From positions 1 to 64,000 of the forward strand of contig JBKECQ010000038.1 of NCBI GenBank assembly GCA_047974845.1: 64,000 nt of DNA, read 5' to 3'. A program made the translations under genes and the position numbers. The DNA is from Aminipila sp047974845 (GTDB lineage Bacteria > Bacillota > Clostridia > Peptostreptococcales > Anaerovoracaceae). Shown here one piece after another: positions 42,895-51,860 of the stretch (positions within the stretch are counted from its first letter, which is position 1; every line of letters begins with the position of its first letter). Under the pieces are notes generated by a model. The model ran no database searches. It was given only the letters and a program-made list of their open reading frames with translations, and was not told the DNA's origin.

Positions 42895-44034
42895 ATGACT
42901 TTAGAAAATATACGTAATGAAATAGATAAAATTGATAATGAACTGATAGAATTATTTAATGAAAGAATGAAACTATCCAAGCAAGTTGCTGAAGAAAAAA
43001 AAGGTTCAAATACGCCTATATTTAATGCTACTAGAGAAAAGGAAATTTTAAAAAGGGTTTCAGACCAGGTAGATGAACCTATCGAAAGGTATGCGAGAAT
43101 CTTATATAATACAATATTTGAGGTGAGCAGATCCTATCAGAGTGGATTGATTCATACTAATTCAAGTTTAAAAGAAACACTTGATGCTGCTATGAAATCT
43201 ACTCCGGATATTTTCCCCAAAAAGGCTGTAGTGGCTTGTCAGGGCATACAGGGAGCTTACTCACAGTTAGCTACTGAAAAATTATTTGAATTCCCTTCAA
43301 TCATGTATTTTAATAATTTTGAAAGTGTTTTTAACGCTGTGGAGAGAGGATTATGCCAATACGGTGTACTTCCCATCGAAAACAGTTCATATGGCTCAGT
43401 TGGACCGGTATATGATTTAATGAAAAATTTTAATTTCTTTATTGTGCGAAGCTGTAAACTGAGAATTTCACATAAGCTTCTTGGTTTACCCGGTTCAAGT
43501 TTAAAGGATATAAAAGAAATAGTATCCCATGAACAGGCATTAGGGCAGTGCTCTGCTTTTATAAAAAGTCTGGGAGACATAAAGATTACTATTTGTCAAA
43601 ATACTGCAATGGCAGCTGATTTAGTTGCAAAAAGTGGGCGAAAGGATATTGCTGCAATTTCTTCCAGAGAATGTTGTGATTTATACGGTCTTTCTGTTCT
43701 TTGTGATGATATTCAGCTTAGTGATAATAATTATACAAGATTTATATGCATTTCAAAGAAATTAGAAATATATCCGGGGTCAAATAAGTTAAGCCTAATG
43801 CTATCACTGCTACATCGTCCAATGTCTTTATACAATATGATAGCTAAATTTTCTGCCTTAGGTATAAACTTAACTAAATTGGAGTCCAGACCTATTCCCG
43901 GCAGTGACTTTGAATTTATGTTTTACTTTGATATGAACGCAAACCTTTATTCACAAGATGTAGTGAGCCTCCTCTATGAGCTGTCAACACAGCCGGACTT
44001 TTTTGTTTTCCTTGGCAACTATGTAGAAAATTGA
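42895..44034 (+). CDS. pheA: Bifunctional chorismate mutase/prephenate dehydratase
   Basis: 379 aa. The N-terminal AroQ chorismate mutase (residues 1-90, LENIRNEIDKIDNELIEL) is fused to prephenate dehydratase (residues about 105-290, QGIQGAYSQLA, GVLPIENSSYGSVG). A C-terminal ACT domain (residues about 300-379) carries the Phe-feedback region ESRPIPG. Start is ATG 42895: the GTG at 42886 is part of the RBS AAAAGGTG. It commits prephenate to phenylpyruvate. Operon member. Confidence 0.93.
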   Translation: MTLENIRNEIDKIDNELIELFNERMKLSKQVAEEKKGSNTPIFNATREKEILKRVSDQVDEPIERYARILYNTIFEVSRSYQSGLIHTNSSLKETLDAAMKSTPDIFPKKAVVACQGIQGAYSQLATEKLFEFPSIMYFNNFESVFNAVERGLCQYGVLPIENSSYGSVGPVYDLMKNFNFFIVRSCKLRISHKLLGLPGSSLKDIKEIVSHEQALGQCSAFIKSLGDIKITICQNTAMAADLVAKSGRKDIAAISSRECCDLYGLSVLCDDIQLSDNNYTRFICISKKLEIYPGSNKLSLMLSLLHRPMSLYNMIAKFSALGINLTKLESRPIPGSDFEFMFYFDMNANLYSQDVVSLLYELSTQPDFFVFLGNYVEN

Positions 44035-44049
44035 AAGGAGTTGAGAAAC

Positions 44050-44886
44050 ATGGAATACGGTTTAATAGGAGAGAAGCTAGGTCACAGTTATTCAAAGATA
44101 ATACATGAATTATTGGGCTGTTATAGTTATGACTTATATCCCATTTCCAAAGATAATCTTGTTGATTTTATTTTATCTAAGAATTTTAAAGGCTTAAATG
44201 TCACCATTCCATATAAACAAGATGTGATGCCTTTATGCAGTAAGGTTTCGGAACTTGCTAAAGAGATAGGCGCCGTTAATACCCTCTACTTTGATGAAAA
44301 TAATACTCTTTGCGGTACCAATACAGATTATTACGGATTTTTATATGCAATTAATCGAGCAGGCATAAATCTTTACAATAAAAAAGTGCTGATTCTAGGG
44401 GATGGAGCCACCTGTAAAACTATGCGAAAGGCTGTGCTGGATAGTGGCGCAAATGAAATAATTATTGCTTCACGGAAAGTAACAAATCCTATTTTTGAGC
44501 ATTTTAAATCGGATATATCTATCTCGCCTTTTGAAATGATAAATTGTACTACTATTAACTATGATGACTTAACTGCTCAACCTGATGTTGAAATAATTAT
44601 AAACACGACCCCTGTAGGGATGTGGCCAAATACGCAAAGCAGTCCCATTGACTTAAGGAAATTTCAAAAGTGCTCAGGTGTTTTTGATGTAATTTATAAT
44701 CCCTATTATACTAAGCTATTAACTCAGGCTAAAGAGCTTGATATACCTCATGCGGGAGGTCTGGCTATGCTTGTTGCACAGGCCACTTGTGCCGCAGAAT
44801 ATTTCACCGGATTTTCTCAAGATTTTAGTAGTGAAAATGAACGTATTATAGAAGAACTACAAAAACAAATAAACGAAAGACTATAA
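44050..44886 (+). CDS. aroE: Shikimate dehydrogenase
   Basis: 278-aa NADP-dependent reductase of 3-dehydroshikimate. GEKLGHSYSKIIH is the substrate site, NVTIPYKQDV carries the catalytic Lys, AVNTLYF and GTNTDYYGF follow, and INTTPVGMWP is in the nucleotide domain. Start is ATG 44050 with AAAGGAG; the TTG at 44041 would overlap it. Last gene of the plus-strand aro operon; a terminator overlaps its stop codon. Confidence 0.94.
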   Translation: MEYGLIGEKLGHSYSKIIHELLGCYSYDLYPISKDNLVDFILSKNFKGLNVTIPYKQDVMPLCSKVSELAKEIGAVNTLYFDENNTLCGTNTDYYGFLYAINRAGINLYNKKVLILGDGATCKTMRKAVLDSGANEIIIASRKVTNPIFEHFKSDISISPFEMINCTTINYDDLTAQPDVEIIINTTPVGMWPNTQSSPIDLRKFQKCSGVFDVIYNPYYTKLLTQAKELDIPHAGGLAMLVAQATCAAEYFTGFSQDFSSENERIIEELQKQINERL

Positions 44887-44910
44887 TATCTTAGTCTTTC
44901 GTTTTTTATA
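44871..44910 (+). terminator. Terminator of the aro operon, overlapping the aroE stop
   Basis: Perfect 13-bp stem AAACGAAAGACTA (44871-44883) and TAGTCTTTCGTTT (44892-44904), with an 8-base loop and a T tract. The aroE stop codon lies in the loop region. Confidence 0.9.
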
Positions 44911-44916
44911 TGCAAT

Positions 44917-44948
44917 AAAAAAACGGGTGATTTCTTCACCTCGTCGTT
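44917..44948 (-). terminator. Terminator of the aroD strand
   Basis: On the minus strand GGTGA-AGAAA-TCACC, flanked by AACG/CGTT, then a run of seven T. It closes the aroK-GNAT-aroD operon where the two operons converge. Confidence 0.75.
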
Positions 44949-44976
44949 TTAAATCAGGCATTGCCTGTGATATTTC

Positions 44977-45729
44977 TTATTTAAATAAGTCCAGTACAAG
45001 CTTTAAGTCAGCCGCTTTTGGTTGTCCCGGTGCAGAAGCGGTTTTACCAACCCCAAAAGTCATTGCAGATCCCGAAAGATGCCCCCAAAATCTACTTATA
45101 TATCCTTCTTTTCCCATAGAAATAGTTACAAAAGGCCTGTCTGCATACTGTTCTTTCATCTGTATTGATGCTTCTAATAATGTTGCCACGTCCGCAGAAG
45201 CTTTGGGCATTACCGCTATTTTTGTAACATCGGCCTTCATTGCTTGCATTTTTACAAGCCTTGTTATGATTTCTTCCTTTGCAGGAGTCTTGTTAAAATC
45301 GTGATTTGAGCATATAACTTTTACACCGCTTTTATGAGCATCCTCGATTATAGAAGCAGCTGTAGCCTCTCCAATAAAGGCTTCCACATCTATTGCATCT
45401 ACAAGGTTGGTCCACGCCACACTCTTATTCAGATTTTCATATTTATCAATGTCTAAAGGTCTATCTCCACCTTCATTTATGGTTCTAAAGGTGAAAAGTA
45501 ATGGTATATCTTTCAATATACTTTTTAGGGAAGCTAAGGTTTCACATACTCTACTCAGTTGTTCTACCCCTTCAAACTTGTCTGCTCTCCATTCAACAAT
45601 GTCCACAGGTAACTGTTTAATAGCACTTGCCTCTACTTCCAGTTCTTCTTGTGTACTGCTGACCAAAGACACACAAATTTTCGGTATTCCATCTCCTAAT
45701 ATTAAATTTCCTACTTTAGTGGTATTCAT
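44977..45729 (-). CDS. aroD: 3-dehydroquinate dehydratase, type I
   Basis: 250-aa class I Schiff-base dehydratase removing water from 3-dehydroquinate. Short motifs VEWRADKFE, ICSNHDFNKTP (with catalytic His) and KIAVMPKASADV (with the Schiff-base Lys) fit the family. It is on the opposite strand to the main aro operon, third of three after aroK and a GNAT gene, so it escapes the leader-peptide attenuator. Confidence 0.94.
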   Translation of the reverse strand: MNTTKVGNLILGDGIPKICVSLVSSTQEELEVEASAIKQLPVDIVEWRADKFEGVEQLSRVCETLASLKSILKDIPLLFTFRTINEGGDRPLDIDKYENLNKSVAWTNLVDAIDVEAFIGEATAASIIEDAHKSGVKVICSNHDFNKTPAKEEIITRLVKMQAMKADVTKIAVMPKASADVATLLEASIQMKEQYADRPFVTISMGKEGYISRFWGHLSGSAMTFGVGKTASAPGQPKAADLKLVLDLFK

Positions 45730-45739
45730 TGTTGCTCCT

Positions 45740-46159
45740 TTATTTAACGTTGAGCCAGCGACACATACCTGCGCCCATTGTTTTATTAGGTCTTTGTGCT
45801 AGTCCAAATTGCTCATAATAGCTTTCTTTACCCGGTACTGACATTAGGTTTATCATCATTATTTCATCCCCTGAAATTGAGTTTTCCAAGGTATATAGAA
45901 TATTATTAAGTATGTTGGTCCCTATTTTCTGGTTCTGATATTCTGGATTAACCATTACATCTACAATCAATGACATATATGTTCCATCGCCTACAACTCT
46001 AGCCATTCCAACTGCCTTTTCTTCATCGTAGGCAGCAACTATATAAACTGAGCCAGCTAATGCTTTTATAGCCTGCTCTCTAGGTATTTTTCTCCAATTT
46101 ACTGAATCCCTTAACGCTAAGTAATTATCTATATCAATTTCATTTTTGTATGTTACCAT
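45740..46159 (-). CDS. GNAT family N-acetyltransferase
   Basis: 139 aa, single acetyltransferase domain with the acetyl-CoA binding segment VNPEYQNQKIGTNIL near residues 90-104. It lies between aroK and aroD, touching aroK (one base apart). Substrate unknown; no link to shikimate chemistry is visible beyond co-transcription. Confidence 0.8.
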   Translation of the reverse strand: MVTYKNEIDIDNYLALRDSVNWRKIPREQAIKALAGSVYIVAAYDEEKAVGMARVVGDGTYMSLIVDVMVNPEYQNQKIGTNILNNILYTLENSISGDEIMMINLMSVPGKESYYEQFGLAQRPNKTMGAGMCRWLNVK

Positions 46160-46690
46160 CTACACTCCTTTCAGCCATTCAAAATTTTTCATAATCTCTT
46201 GGCAAATTACTAAAACGCTTTTATTATCTGTACTAATTACAACATCGGCAGCGTTTGCATACGCCGCTTCTCTTTGTTTCATAAGGGTTTCTATATATTC
46301 AATATTCATCTTTCCCGCTAAAAGGGGTCTATCTGTATTATTTTTAACTCTGTCTAAAATAGTTTGCGCACTTGCAGTAAGTAAAACAACTTTTCCTGCA
46401 GATTTCATAATTTCACGATTTTCTTCTTTTAACGGAAGACCACCGCCACATGAAATGACATACTTGTCCCAATTTGCAACATCGTTTAATACTTGGGTCT
46501 CTATATTTCTGAAATATAGTTCTCCCTTTTCCTGAAATATTTTAGAAATAGAGTCTCCCATTGCTTCTTCTGCTAAGCCATCCGTATCTGCAATACTAAA
46601 GTTTGTCATTTGCCCCAATTTTTTTGCAATCTCTGACTTTCCTGTTCCCATAAATCCTATTAAAAATATCTTTTGTTTTGTCTCTCTCAT
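46160..46690 (-). CDS. aroK: Shikimate kinase
   Basis: 176-aa ATP-dependent kinase making shikimate 3-phosphate. Walker A GFMGTGKSE at residues 12-20, the shikimate-binding ADTDGLAEE, FRNIETQVL and GGGLPLKEENRE segments, and the lid NNTDRPLLAG. First gene of the minus-strand aroK-GNAT-aroD operon. Confidence 0.92.
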   Translation of the reverse strand: MRETKQKIFLIGFMGTGKSEIAKKLGQMTNFSIADTDGLAEEAMGDSISKIFQEKGELYFRNIETQVLNDVANWDKYVISCGGGLPLKEENREIMKSAGKVVLLTASAQTILDRVKNNTDRPLLAGKMNIEYIETLMKQREAAYANAADVVISTDNKSVLVICQEIMKNFEWLKGV

Positions 46691-46893
46691 ATTATAAACT
46701 CTTGCCTCTGTGGTTATACAAATTCAAACTAAAATATCAGTATATATATTAACATATTAAGGTTTATTGCACCAGCAATTTTTAATGTTTTTCATTGCTT
46801 ATTTTTTAAAAAAATAACTATCTTGCTATAATTTTCTTTAATATGAAGTTATTAGCTTAGCAAAAAAGTTCTTTTTATTTATATATGTTACAA

Positions 46894-46917
46894 ATTGTAT
46901 TGTTGTACTAATACAAT
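46894..46917. repeat. Inverted repeat upstream of the ridA promoter
   Basis: ATTGTATT (46894-46901) and AATACAAT (46910-46917), 8-base loop, then T-rich sequence. Possible operator about 20 bases before the ridA -35. The rest of the 349-base gap 46691-47039 shows no gene. Confidence 0.4.
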
Positions 46918-46936
46918 ATATTTTTTATTGTTCTTC

Positions 46937-46965
46937 TTGAACATCCTTAACTATAGCTATATAAT
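46937..46965 (+). promoter_or_regulatory. ridA promoter
   Basis: TTGAAC (46937-46942), 17-base spacer, TATAAT (46960-46965), 75 bases before the ridA ATG. Confidence 0.7.
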
Positions 46966-47039
46966 TATATAAAGATAAGTCAGTACTTCTGATTTACACT
47001 AAAAAACTTATATTGAACTCATCTAAAGGAGGATAAAAA

Positions 47040-47420
47040 ATGCGAAAAATAGTTTCAACTACAGCTGCTCCTGCGGCTATCGGCCCTTATTCTCAGGGTA
47101 ATATTTTCGGTAATTTATTATTTACATCCGGTCAAATTCCACTTGACCCGACTACCGGTCAAATTGTAGGTACTACAGTTGAAGAACAGACTGAACAGGT
47201 ATTTAAAAATATTAAAGCTATTTTAGAGGAAGCTGGAAGTTCTTTAGATAAAGTTTTAAAAACTACAGTTTTTATCAAAGATATGAACGATTTTGCAAAA
47301 ATAAACGAAATCTATGGAAAATTCTTTACAGAGGGTTCATATCCTTCAAGGTCTGCTGTTGAGGTAGCACGACTTCCAAAAGATGTTCTTGTAGAAATTG
47401 AAACTATTGCTTATCTATAA
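47040..47420 (+). CDS. ridA: RidA family 2-iminobutanoate/2-iminopropanoate deaminase
   Basis: 126 aa, typical YjgF/RidA length. It hydrolyses reactive enamines and imines released by PLP enzymes such as threonine ammonia-lyase (present at 18285). AIGPYSQG near the N terminus, FTSGQIPLDP and the Arg in SYPSRSAVEV are conserved. AAAGGAGG RBS 7 bases before the ATG. Monocistronic, ended by the 24-bp palindrome. Confidence 0.93.
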   Translation: MRKIVSTTAAPAAIGPYSQGNIFGNLLFTSGQIPLDPTTGQIVGTTVEEQTEQVFKNIKAILEEAGSSLDKVLKTTVFIKDMNDFAKINEIYGKFFTEGSYPSRSAVEVARLPKDVLVEIETIAYL

Positions 47421-47436
47421 CACATAATTATTGCAT

Positions 47437-47490
47437 AAAAGGCTGTCTGCATAATAAATAACAAACTATTTATTATGCAGACAGCCTTTT
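47437..47490. terminator. Bidirectional terminator between ridA and the YbaK gene
   Basis: Perfect 24-bp inverted repeat (47437-47460 and 47467-47490) with a 6-base loop. Arms start with AAAA and end with TTTT, suiting both convergent genes. Confidence 0.88.
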
Positions 47491-47499
47491 AATTTGTAG

Positions 47500-48006
47500 T
47501 TAACTTTCTTGCTCTTCATCATTTGTCGCTAAGTCCGCTAGTTCCGCTCCTGTTATCTTAGCCAGATCCTGAACAGAGAGTTCCATTTGAAGCCCCACTT
47601 TGCCGGCACTTACTACTATTTTTTCTAAGCTTAAGGCACTTTTATCAATTGCAGTTTTAAATTGCTTTTTCATGCCTACAGGAGAGCACCCGCCCTTTAT
47701 ATATCCCGTTATATTTGTTATCTCCCTTGCAGGAATCATTTCTACTTTTTTCTCACCAAAATGCTTTGCTGCTTTTTTTAAGTCCAGTTCCTTGGCAACC
47801 GGTATAACACAAACCAAATATTCCTTGCTTGTACCTTGTGCCACTAAAGTTTTATATACCTTTTCAACATCCATTCCCGTAGCTTTTGCCACAGAAACTC
47901 CATCTAAAAAGCCTTCCGGTGCCTCATATTCATAAACATTATGCTCTATTTTCTTTGCGTCTAATTGTCTCAACGCATTTGTTTTTATTTTTGATGTTTT
48001 TCCCAT
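47500..48006 (-). CDS. ybaK: Cys-tRNA(Pro)/aminoacyl-tRNA deacylase (YbaK/EbsC)
   Basis: 168 aa, YbaK-like editing domain that hydrolyses mischarged Cys-tRNA(Pro). ATGMDVEKVYKTLV, VIPVAKELDLKKAAKHFG and GGCSPVGMKKQ are the family motifs, with the conserved Lys and the GGCSPVG active-site loop. The last gene of a run on the minus strand. Confidence 0.9.
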   Translation of the reverse strand: MGKTSKIKTNALRQLDAKKIEHNVYEYEAPEGFLDGVSVAKATGMDVEKVYKTLVAQGTSKEYLVCVIPVAKELDLKKAAKHFGEKKVEMIPAREITNITGYIKGGCSPVGMKKQFKTAIDKSALSLEKIVVSAGKVGLQMELSVQDLAKITGAELADLATNDEEQES

Positions 48007-48017
48007 TTCACTTTTCC

Positions 48018-49301
48018 CTAATTCTCTGAAACCAGCTGGCTTCTATATTGCTCAGGTATCCAGATTTCTTCTCCCGTTACTGAATTGGAAAGCTTAATGC
48101 GGGTCACTTTTACCTCTACATATAGCTTATCATTTGAACCTTTTTTCTGACATACTACAAAGTAAATTCTTTGGCCCGGTTTATCTTCCAAAACTCCGCT
48201 TTCCTTTATTGTTACCATGTGAAGTTCTTTGGCAATAAATGAGTTAAAAACTTTATTTGGATCAAAGTCAGACTTATGTTGACCTACATATATCTCTCTG
48301 GCATATCTTTCACTGAGTTTTTCTGTATTGTCATACATAACCCATTTTACATCGTTATCAACATATCCCGTTGGCTCTATAAAAGCTCTCTCATCAAATC
48401 CGTCTGTAACCCATATTTCCTTTACTTTTTCATTTTCAACGAAAAAGGCTATGTATCTCTTTGTGTCATCCTTTGCCATAAAGCCATAGCAAGGACCTGC
48501 ACCTTTAAAGTCTTCTGCATAAGAAAGTATCCTTGGATATTTTTTCTTTAAATCCTCTAAGGTACTTCCTACGTGAATGCCCCTCATTGTTTCTGCAACA
48601 GGATTTGTTGATTTTATTAAATATATTAATTCTCGTTTACGTTCAAACTGTACCCATGTTGCTATCTTTAATTCTTGACCCTCCCAAGTATCAGTAAACT
48701 GCGCTGTATAGCTTAATAAGTCCTGAGTTCTTGTTCTTGTCTGCACCGCATACGGAAAAGGAGCCTCACCCTTTATATTTTCCCAAAGTCTTATTACATT
48801 GCCATCTATACTTAAAGAGAATTCATCATCAATGGGCCAAGGTTTCAAGTTAGTATATAAAAAATTTACATACCCTTTATAACCTTTTTGGGCAATATCC
48901 CTATCGTCTAAAAAAGATACTTCATACATTTCATCCCCTTGTCTGTAAAAAAGCAACAAGGGTTTTCCCTTTAACCCGCTTTTTTCTAACAGCTCTGTAG
49001 AGTTAAGGATTATTCCTTTTCCATCTACCACCGCTTTTTCAGGGGTAATCGTATAGTCAAAGCTATAATATTCAAATTGACCTTCTTCAAAAGGAACCTC
49101 TGAAAGTAATCTAAATCGCTTTAAAGTCACTTCTGTAATATTTAAATTTAACTTTGCCATTAACAACTCACAGTATTGTCTAAAATATTCCTCCAAACCC
49201 TCCGGCATTGTTCTACGCTGTGGTGTTTTGCGAACTGAAAGACTTAAAAAAGCAATTACTATGAAAATTATACAAATTATTAGTATAAATAGCTCCTTCA
49301 T
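48018..49301 (-). CDS. Unknown membrane-anchored protein, paralogue 1
   Basis: 427 aa. One N-terminal hydrophobic segment (residues about 5-24) then a soluble region rich in acidic and aromatic residues. It aligns along most of its length with the next gene upstream (SEVPFEEGQFEYYSFDYTIT, VGSTLEDLKKKYP, DDTKRYIAFF). No family recognised. It is probably an anchored extracytoplasmic protein. Confidence 0.75.
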   Translation of the reverse strand: MKELFILIICIIFIVIAFLSLSVRKTPQRRTMPEGLEEYFRQYCELLMAKLNLNITEVTLKRFRLLSEVPFEEGQFEYYSFDYTITPEKAVVDGKGIILNSTELLEKSGLKGKPLLLFYRQGDEMYEVSFLDDRDIAQKGYKGYVNFLYTNLKPWPIDDEFSLSIDGNVIRLWENIKGEAPFPYAVQTRTRTQDLLSYTAQFTDTWEGQELKIATWVQFERKRELIYLIKSTNPVAETMRGIHVGSTLEDLKKKYPRILSYAEDFKGAGPCYGFMAKDDTKRYIAFFVENEKVKEIWVTDGFDERAFIEPTGYVDNDVKWVMYDNTEKLSERYAREIYVGQHKSDFDPNKVFNSFIAKELHMVTIKESGVLEDKPGQRIYFVVCQKKGSNDKLYVEVKVTRIKLSNSVTGEEIWIPEQYRSQLVSEN

Positions 49302-49303
49302 AT

Positions 49304-50608
49304 TTACCCCCTCTTTTTTTGGCTCCTATAATGGGTAACTACCCAAATGACGGTATCTTTTGAAAACGTATTAATAGTCAACTGTTTAAGTTTTACTTCT
49401 GTATAAACTCGTATCTCTTCTTTTTCTATTTTTTGTATTATAAAATAAATCTGCTCTTTGTCCTGCTGTAAGTCTCTCCATAATCCTTTTTCTATTACTT
49501 CAGCAAAGTTAAAGTTGTTTACTACAAAAGAATTAAATACCTGCCTAGAATCCAAATCAGCCTTATGTCTGCCTAAATATAATGACCTTGCATACTTGTC
49601 TGTAAGTTTATTGGAATAGTCAACCTGTTTCCATGGAATATCCTGATCTACATAGCCATCCTTTGGGACAAAAGGTCTTTTTTCAAAGCCCTCAGTTATG
49701 ACAATTTCTTTAATTAGACCCTCTTCTACCTTAAAGGCAATATACCTAAAGGTATCATCTTCAGGAATATATCCATATGCCGGACCTTCATCCTCAAAGT
49801 TTTCCAAATATGCCAGATTTATAGGATATTTAGATTTTAACTCATCAATGGTATCTCCAACATTTATTCCTCGTGATGTCTGCACTTTATAAGTCTTGGC
49901 AGTCATCTTATATATTATTTCATTCTTTCTCTCAAACCTGACCCATGAATAAATATCTAAGTCTTCAGTTTCAAATGTATCAACATATCTTGCAGTGTAT
50001 CCTAAATGACCATCTGCCTTAGATCTTAATACAGTTGCTTGCTCTAAAGGTTTTTCGCCTTTTAGGTTATCCCATAGTGCAAATTTTTTGTCCTCTAAAA
50101 TAAAGGTATATTCCTCCAATGGAAAATATTCCTTAACATTTCTGTACCTTGCTTCAATATGTGCCTTAAACCCTTGTAGATTTATTCTTTTTTCAGGCAT
50201 AAAATCAATTTCAAAAATATCATCGTCTTCTTTAAAATACAAGACAACCAGTTGATCATTTAAACCTGCCTTTGCAAAAATTTCTCTGGAGTTTAGAACC
50301 ATACCATGTGCATTTTCTACAGGACTTTCAGGAGTTATAACGTACTCTGCTCTAAAGTATTGAAATATGCCATTTTCAAAAGGAATCTCGGATAAAGGCT
50401 CTAATTTTAATAATTTAGCATCTTCTAATAAAATATTTTCCCCTGCCAGTAGCTCATCCGCAAATTCTCTAAAGGCACTTTGTACTATATCAGGCACCGA
50501 TGAACCTTTTTTTATAGGCAATGAAGCATTGCCATAACTTGATATGGCTACTAAAAAACAGATACCTATTAACAAAATAGATATTAAAAATATTAATAAT
50601 CCAAGCAT
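49304..50608 (-). CDS. Unknown membrane-anchored protein, paralogue 2
   Basis: 434 aa with one N-terminal hydrophobic segment (residues about 3-22). Same architecture as the downstream paralogue: SEIPFENGIFQYFRAEYVIT, VGDTIDELKSKYP and DDTFRYIAFKV. The genes are 2 bases apart, implying a tandem duplication. Function unknown. Confidence 0.75.
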   Translation of the reverse strand: MLGLLIFLISILLIGICFLVAISSYGNASLPIKKGSSVPDIVQSAFREFADELLAGENILLEDAKLLKLEPLSEIPFENGIFQYFRAEYVITPESPVENAHGMVLNSREIFAKAGLNDQLVVLYFKEDDDIFEIDFMPEKRINLQGFKAHIEARYRNVKEYFPLEEYTFILEDKKFALWDNLKGEKPLEQATVLRSKADGHLGYTARYVDTFETEDLDIYSWVRFERKNEIIYKMTAKTYKVQTSRGINVGDTIDELKSKYPINLAYLENFEDEGPAYGYIPEDDTFRYIAFKVEEGLIKEIVITEGFEKRPFVPKDGYVDQDIPWKQVDYSNKLTDKYARSLYLGRHKADLDSRQVFNSFVVNNFNFAEVIEKGLWRDLQQDKEQIYFIIQKIEKEEIRVYTEVKLKQLTINTFSKDTVIWVVTHYRSQKKRG

Positions 50609-50631
50609 AGTACATCCTTTTTATACAAAAC

Positions 50632-51258
50632 TTATTCTTTTATAAGATAAATATTCATAAACTGAAAAGTCTTTGAGCTAGTTATACCTATAATTTTAAA
50701 CCCTAGATCCTGATAAAAAGCTACGTTATCAGGCTCATTAGTATATAACACTATTGGAAGTGTTTTTTTAATGCCTTCCTCCATTAGCTTTTCTATTATT
50801 CTATTCTCTATGCCCTGATTGCGGAATTCAGATTTAACTCCTATGTAGTTTATATATATATACTTTTTAGGAAATTGAATATCCGCTTCCATCTGTTCTG
50901 TTTCTTTATAAACTTTTATTCTTCTTTCATTTTCCTCTTTTGAAAGTAAGCCTTCCGAATTTTTGTATTTTCTCCAATAACACCCTGATAGAAAATACTT
51001 TATTTTTGAAGGCTTTCTCTTACCGGAGTGAATCACTAAAGCCACACCATCACACCTTGGCGAATCACTGTAAACATCTCCATATTTGATAAAAAAAGGT
51101 ATTTGAGTTCTCAAAGTCACACTTAATGCCAATATATACCTATCCCTGTGGGGAAAAGCATTTTTCAGCATAGAAAAATCTTTATGTGTTTCTAAAAGAA
51201 CCTCCATAGCCTTTTTTTTATCTTTTATTCTTATTAATCCATGTATTTCCTTTGACAT
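50632..51258 (-). CDS. GNAT family N-acetyltransferase
   Basis: 208 aa. The C-terminal half carries an acetyl-CoA motif region (IGVKSEFRNQGIENRIIEKLM) and YQDLGFKIIG, typical of GNAT enzymes; the N-terminal half is less familiar (YFLSGCYWRKYKNS). Substrate unknown. Operon-like spacing with neighbours on the minus strand. Confidence 0.75.
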   Translation of the reverse strand: MSKEIHGLIRIKDKKKAMEVLLETHKDFSMLKNAFPHRDRYILALSVTLRTQIPFFIKYGDVYSDSPRCDGVALVIHSGKRKPSKIKYFLSGCYWRKYKNSEGLLSKEENERRIKVYKETEQMEADIQFPKKYIYINYIGVKSEFRNQGIENRIIEKLMEEGIKKTLPIVLYTNEPDNVAFYQDLGFKIIGITSSKTFQFMNIYLIKE

Positions 51259-51262
51259 TGCC

Positions 51263-51802
51263 TCACACCAAAGCCTGCCACTCGTCTTTTAAAAGTGAGT
51301 AGCATCTTGAATCTCTTAGGCTTCCATCAAAGATTTTATAACAGCGTCTCTGAATACCTTCGTAGGTAAATCCACATTTTTCAATGACTCTTGCTGATCT
51401 ATTGTTGGTTGGGCTTGTACAAATTGCAAGAACCTCTAAACCCAAATCCTCAAATCCGTATCTAATAACAGCTTGAGCCGCCTCTGTCATAATTCCTTTT
51501 CCCCAAAATTCCTCAGACAGAGAATATCCCAATTCCTTTGAAGGAATATCGGGCCTTCGTTTATCAGGTTCAAGTCCAATAGTCCCTATTACATGGCCTG
51601 TCTCTTTAAAAACTATAGCCCACATATCATTTGCCAAAAACAGGTTTTCGATAATGTCAACAGATTCCTCTAAGCTTTCGTGTGGCTTCCAACCCGCAGT
51701 TGGGCCGACGTTGGGATTTTTTGCATAAGCATATACATCCTCTGCGTCACTCATTTCAAATGGTCTTAAAAGAAGTCTTTCTGTTTCTAATATGGAATAC
51801 AT
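51263..51802 (-). CDS. RimJ/RimL-type GNAT N-acetyltransferase
   Basis: 179 aa, GNAT family with ETERLLLRPF, ELGYSLSEEFWGKGIMTEAAQAVIRYGF and RVIEKCGFTYEG, as in ribosomal protein acetyltransferase-type enzymes. Start taken as ATG 51802 because GGAGG lies just upstream (11 bases); an ATG at 51820 would include it. Target protein or small molecule unknown. Confidence 0.8.
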   Translation of the reverse strand: MYSILETERLLLRPFEMSDAEDVYAYAKNPNVGPTAGWKPHESLEESVDIIENLFLANDMWAIVFKETGHVIGTIGLEPDKRRPDIPSKELGYSLSEEFWGKGIMTEAAQAVIRYGFEDLGLEVLAICTSPTNNRSARVIEKCGFTYEGIQRRCYKIFDGSLRDSRCYSLLKDEWQALV

Positions 51803-51860
51803 TTTTCGTTTCGCCTCCATTTCGCTAAAGAGGAACCCTATAGTTCCTCTATTCTAAACG

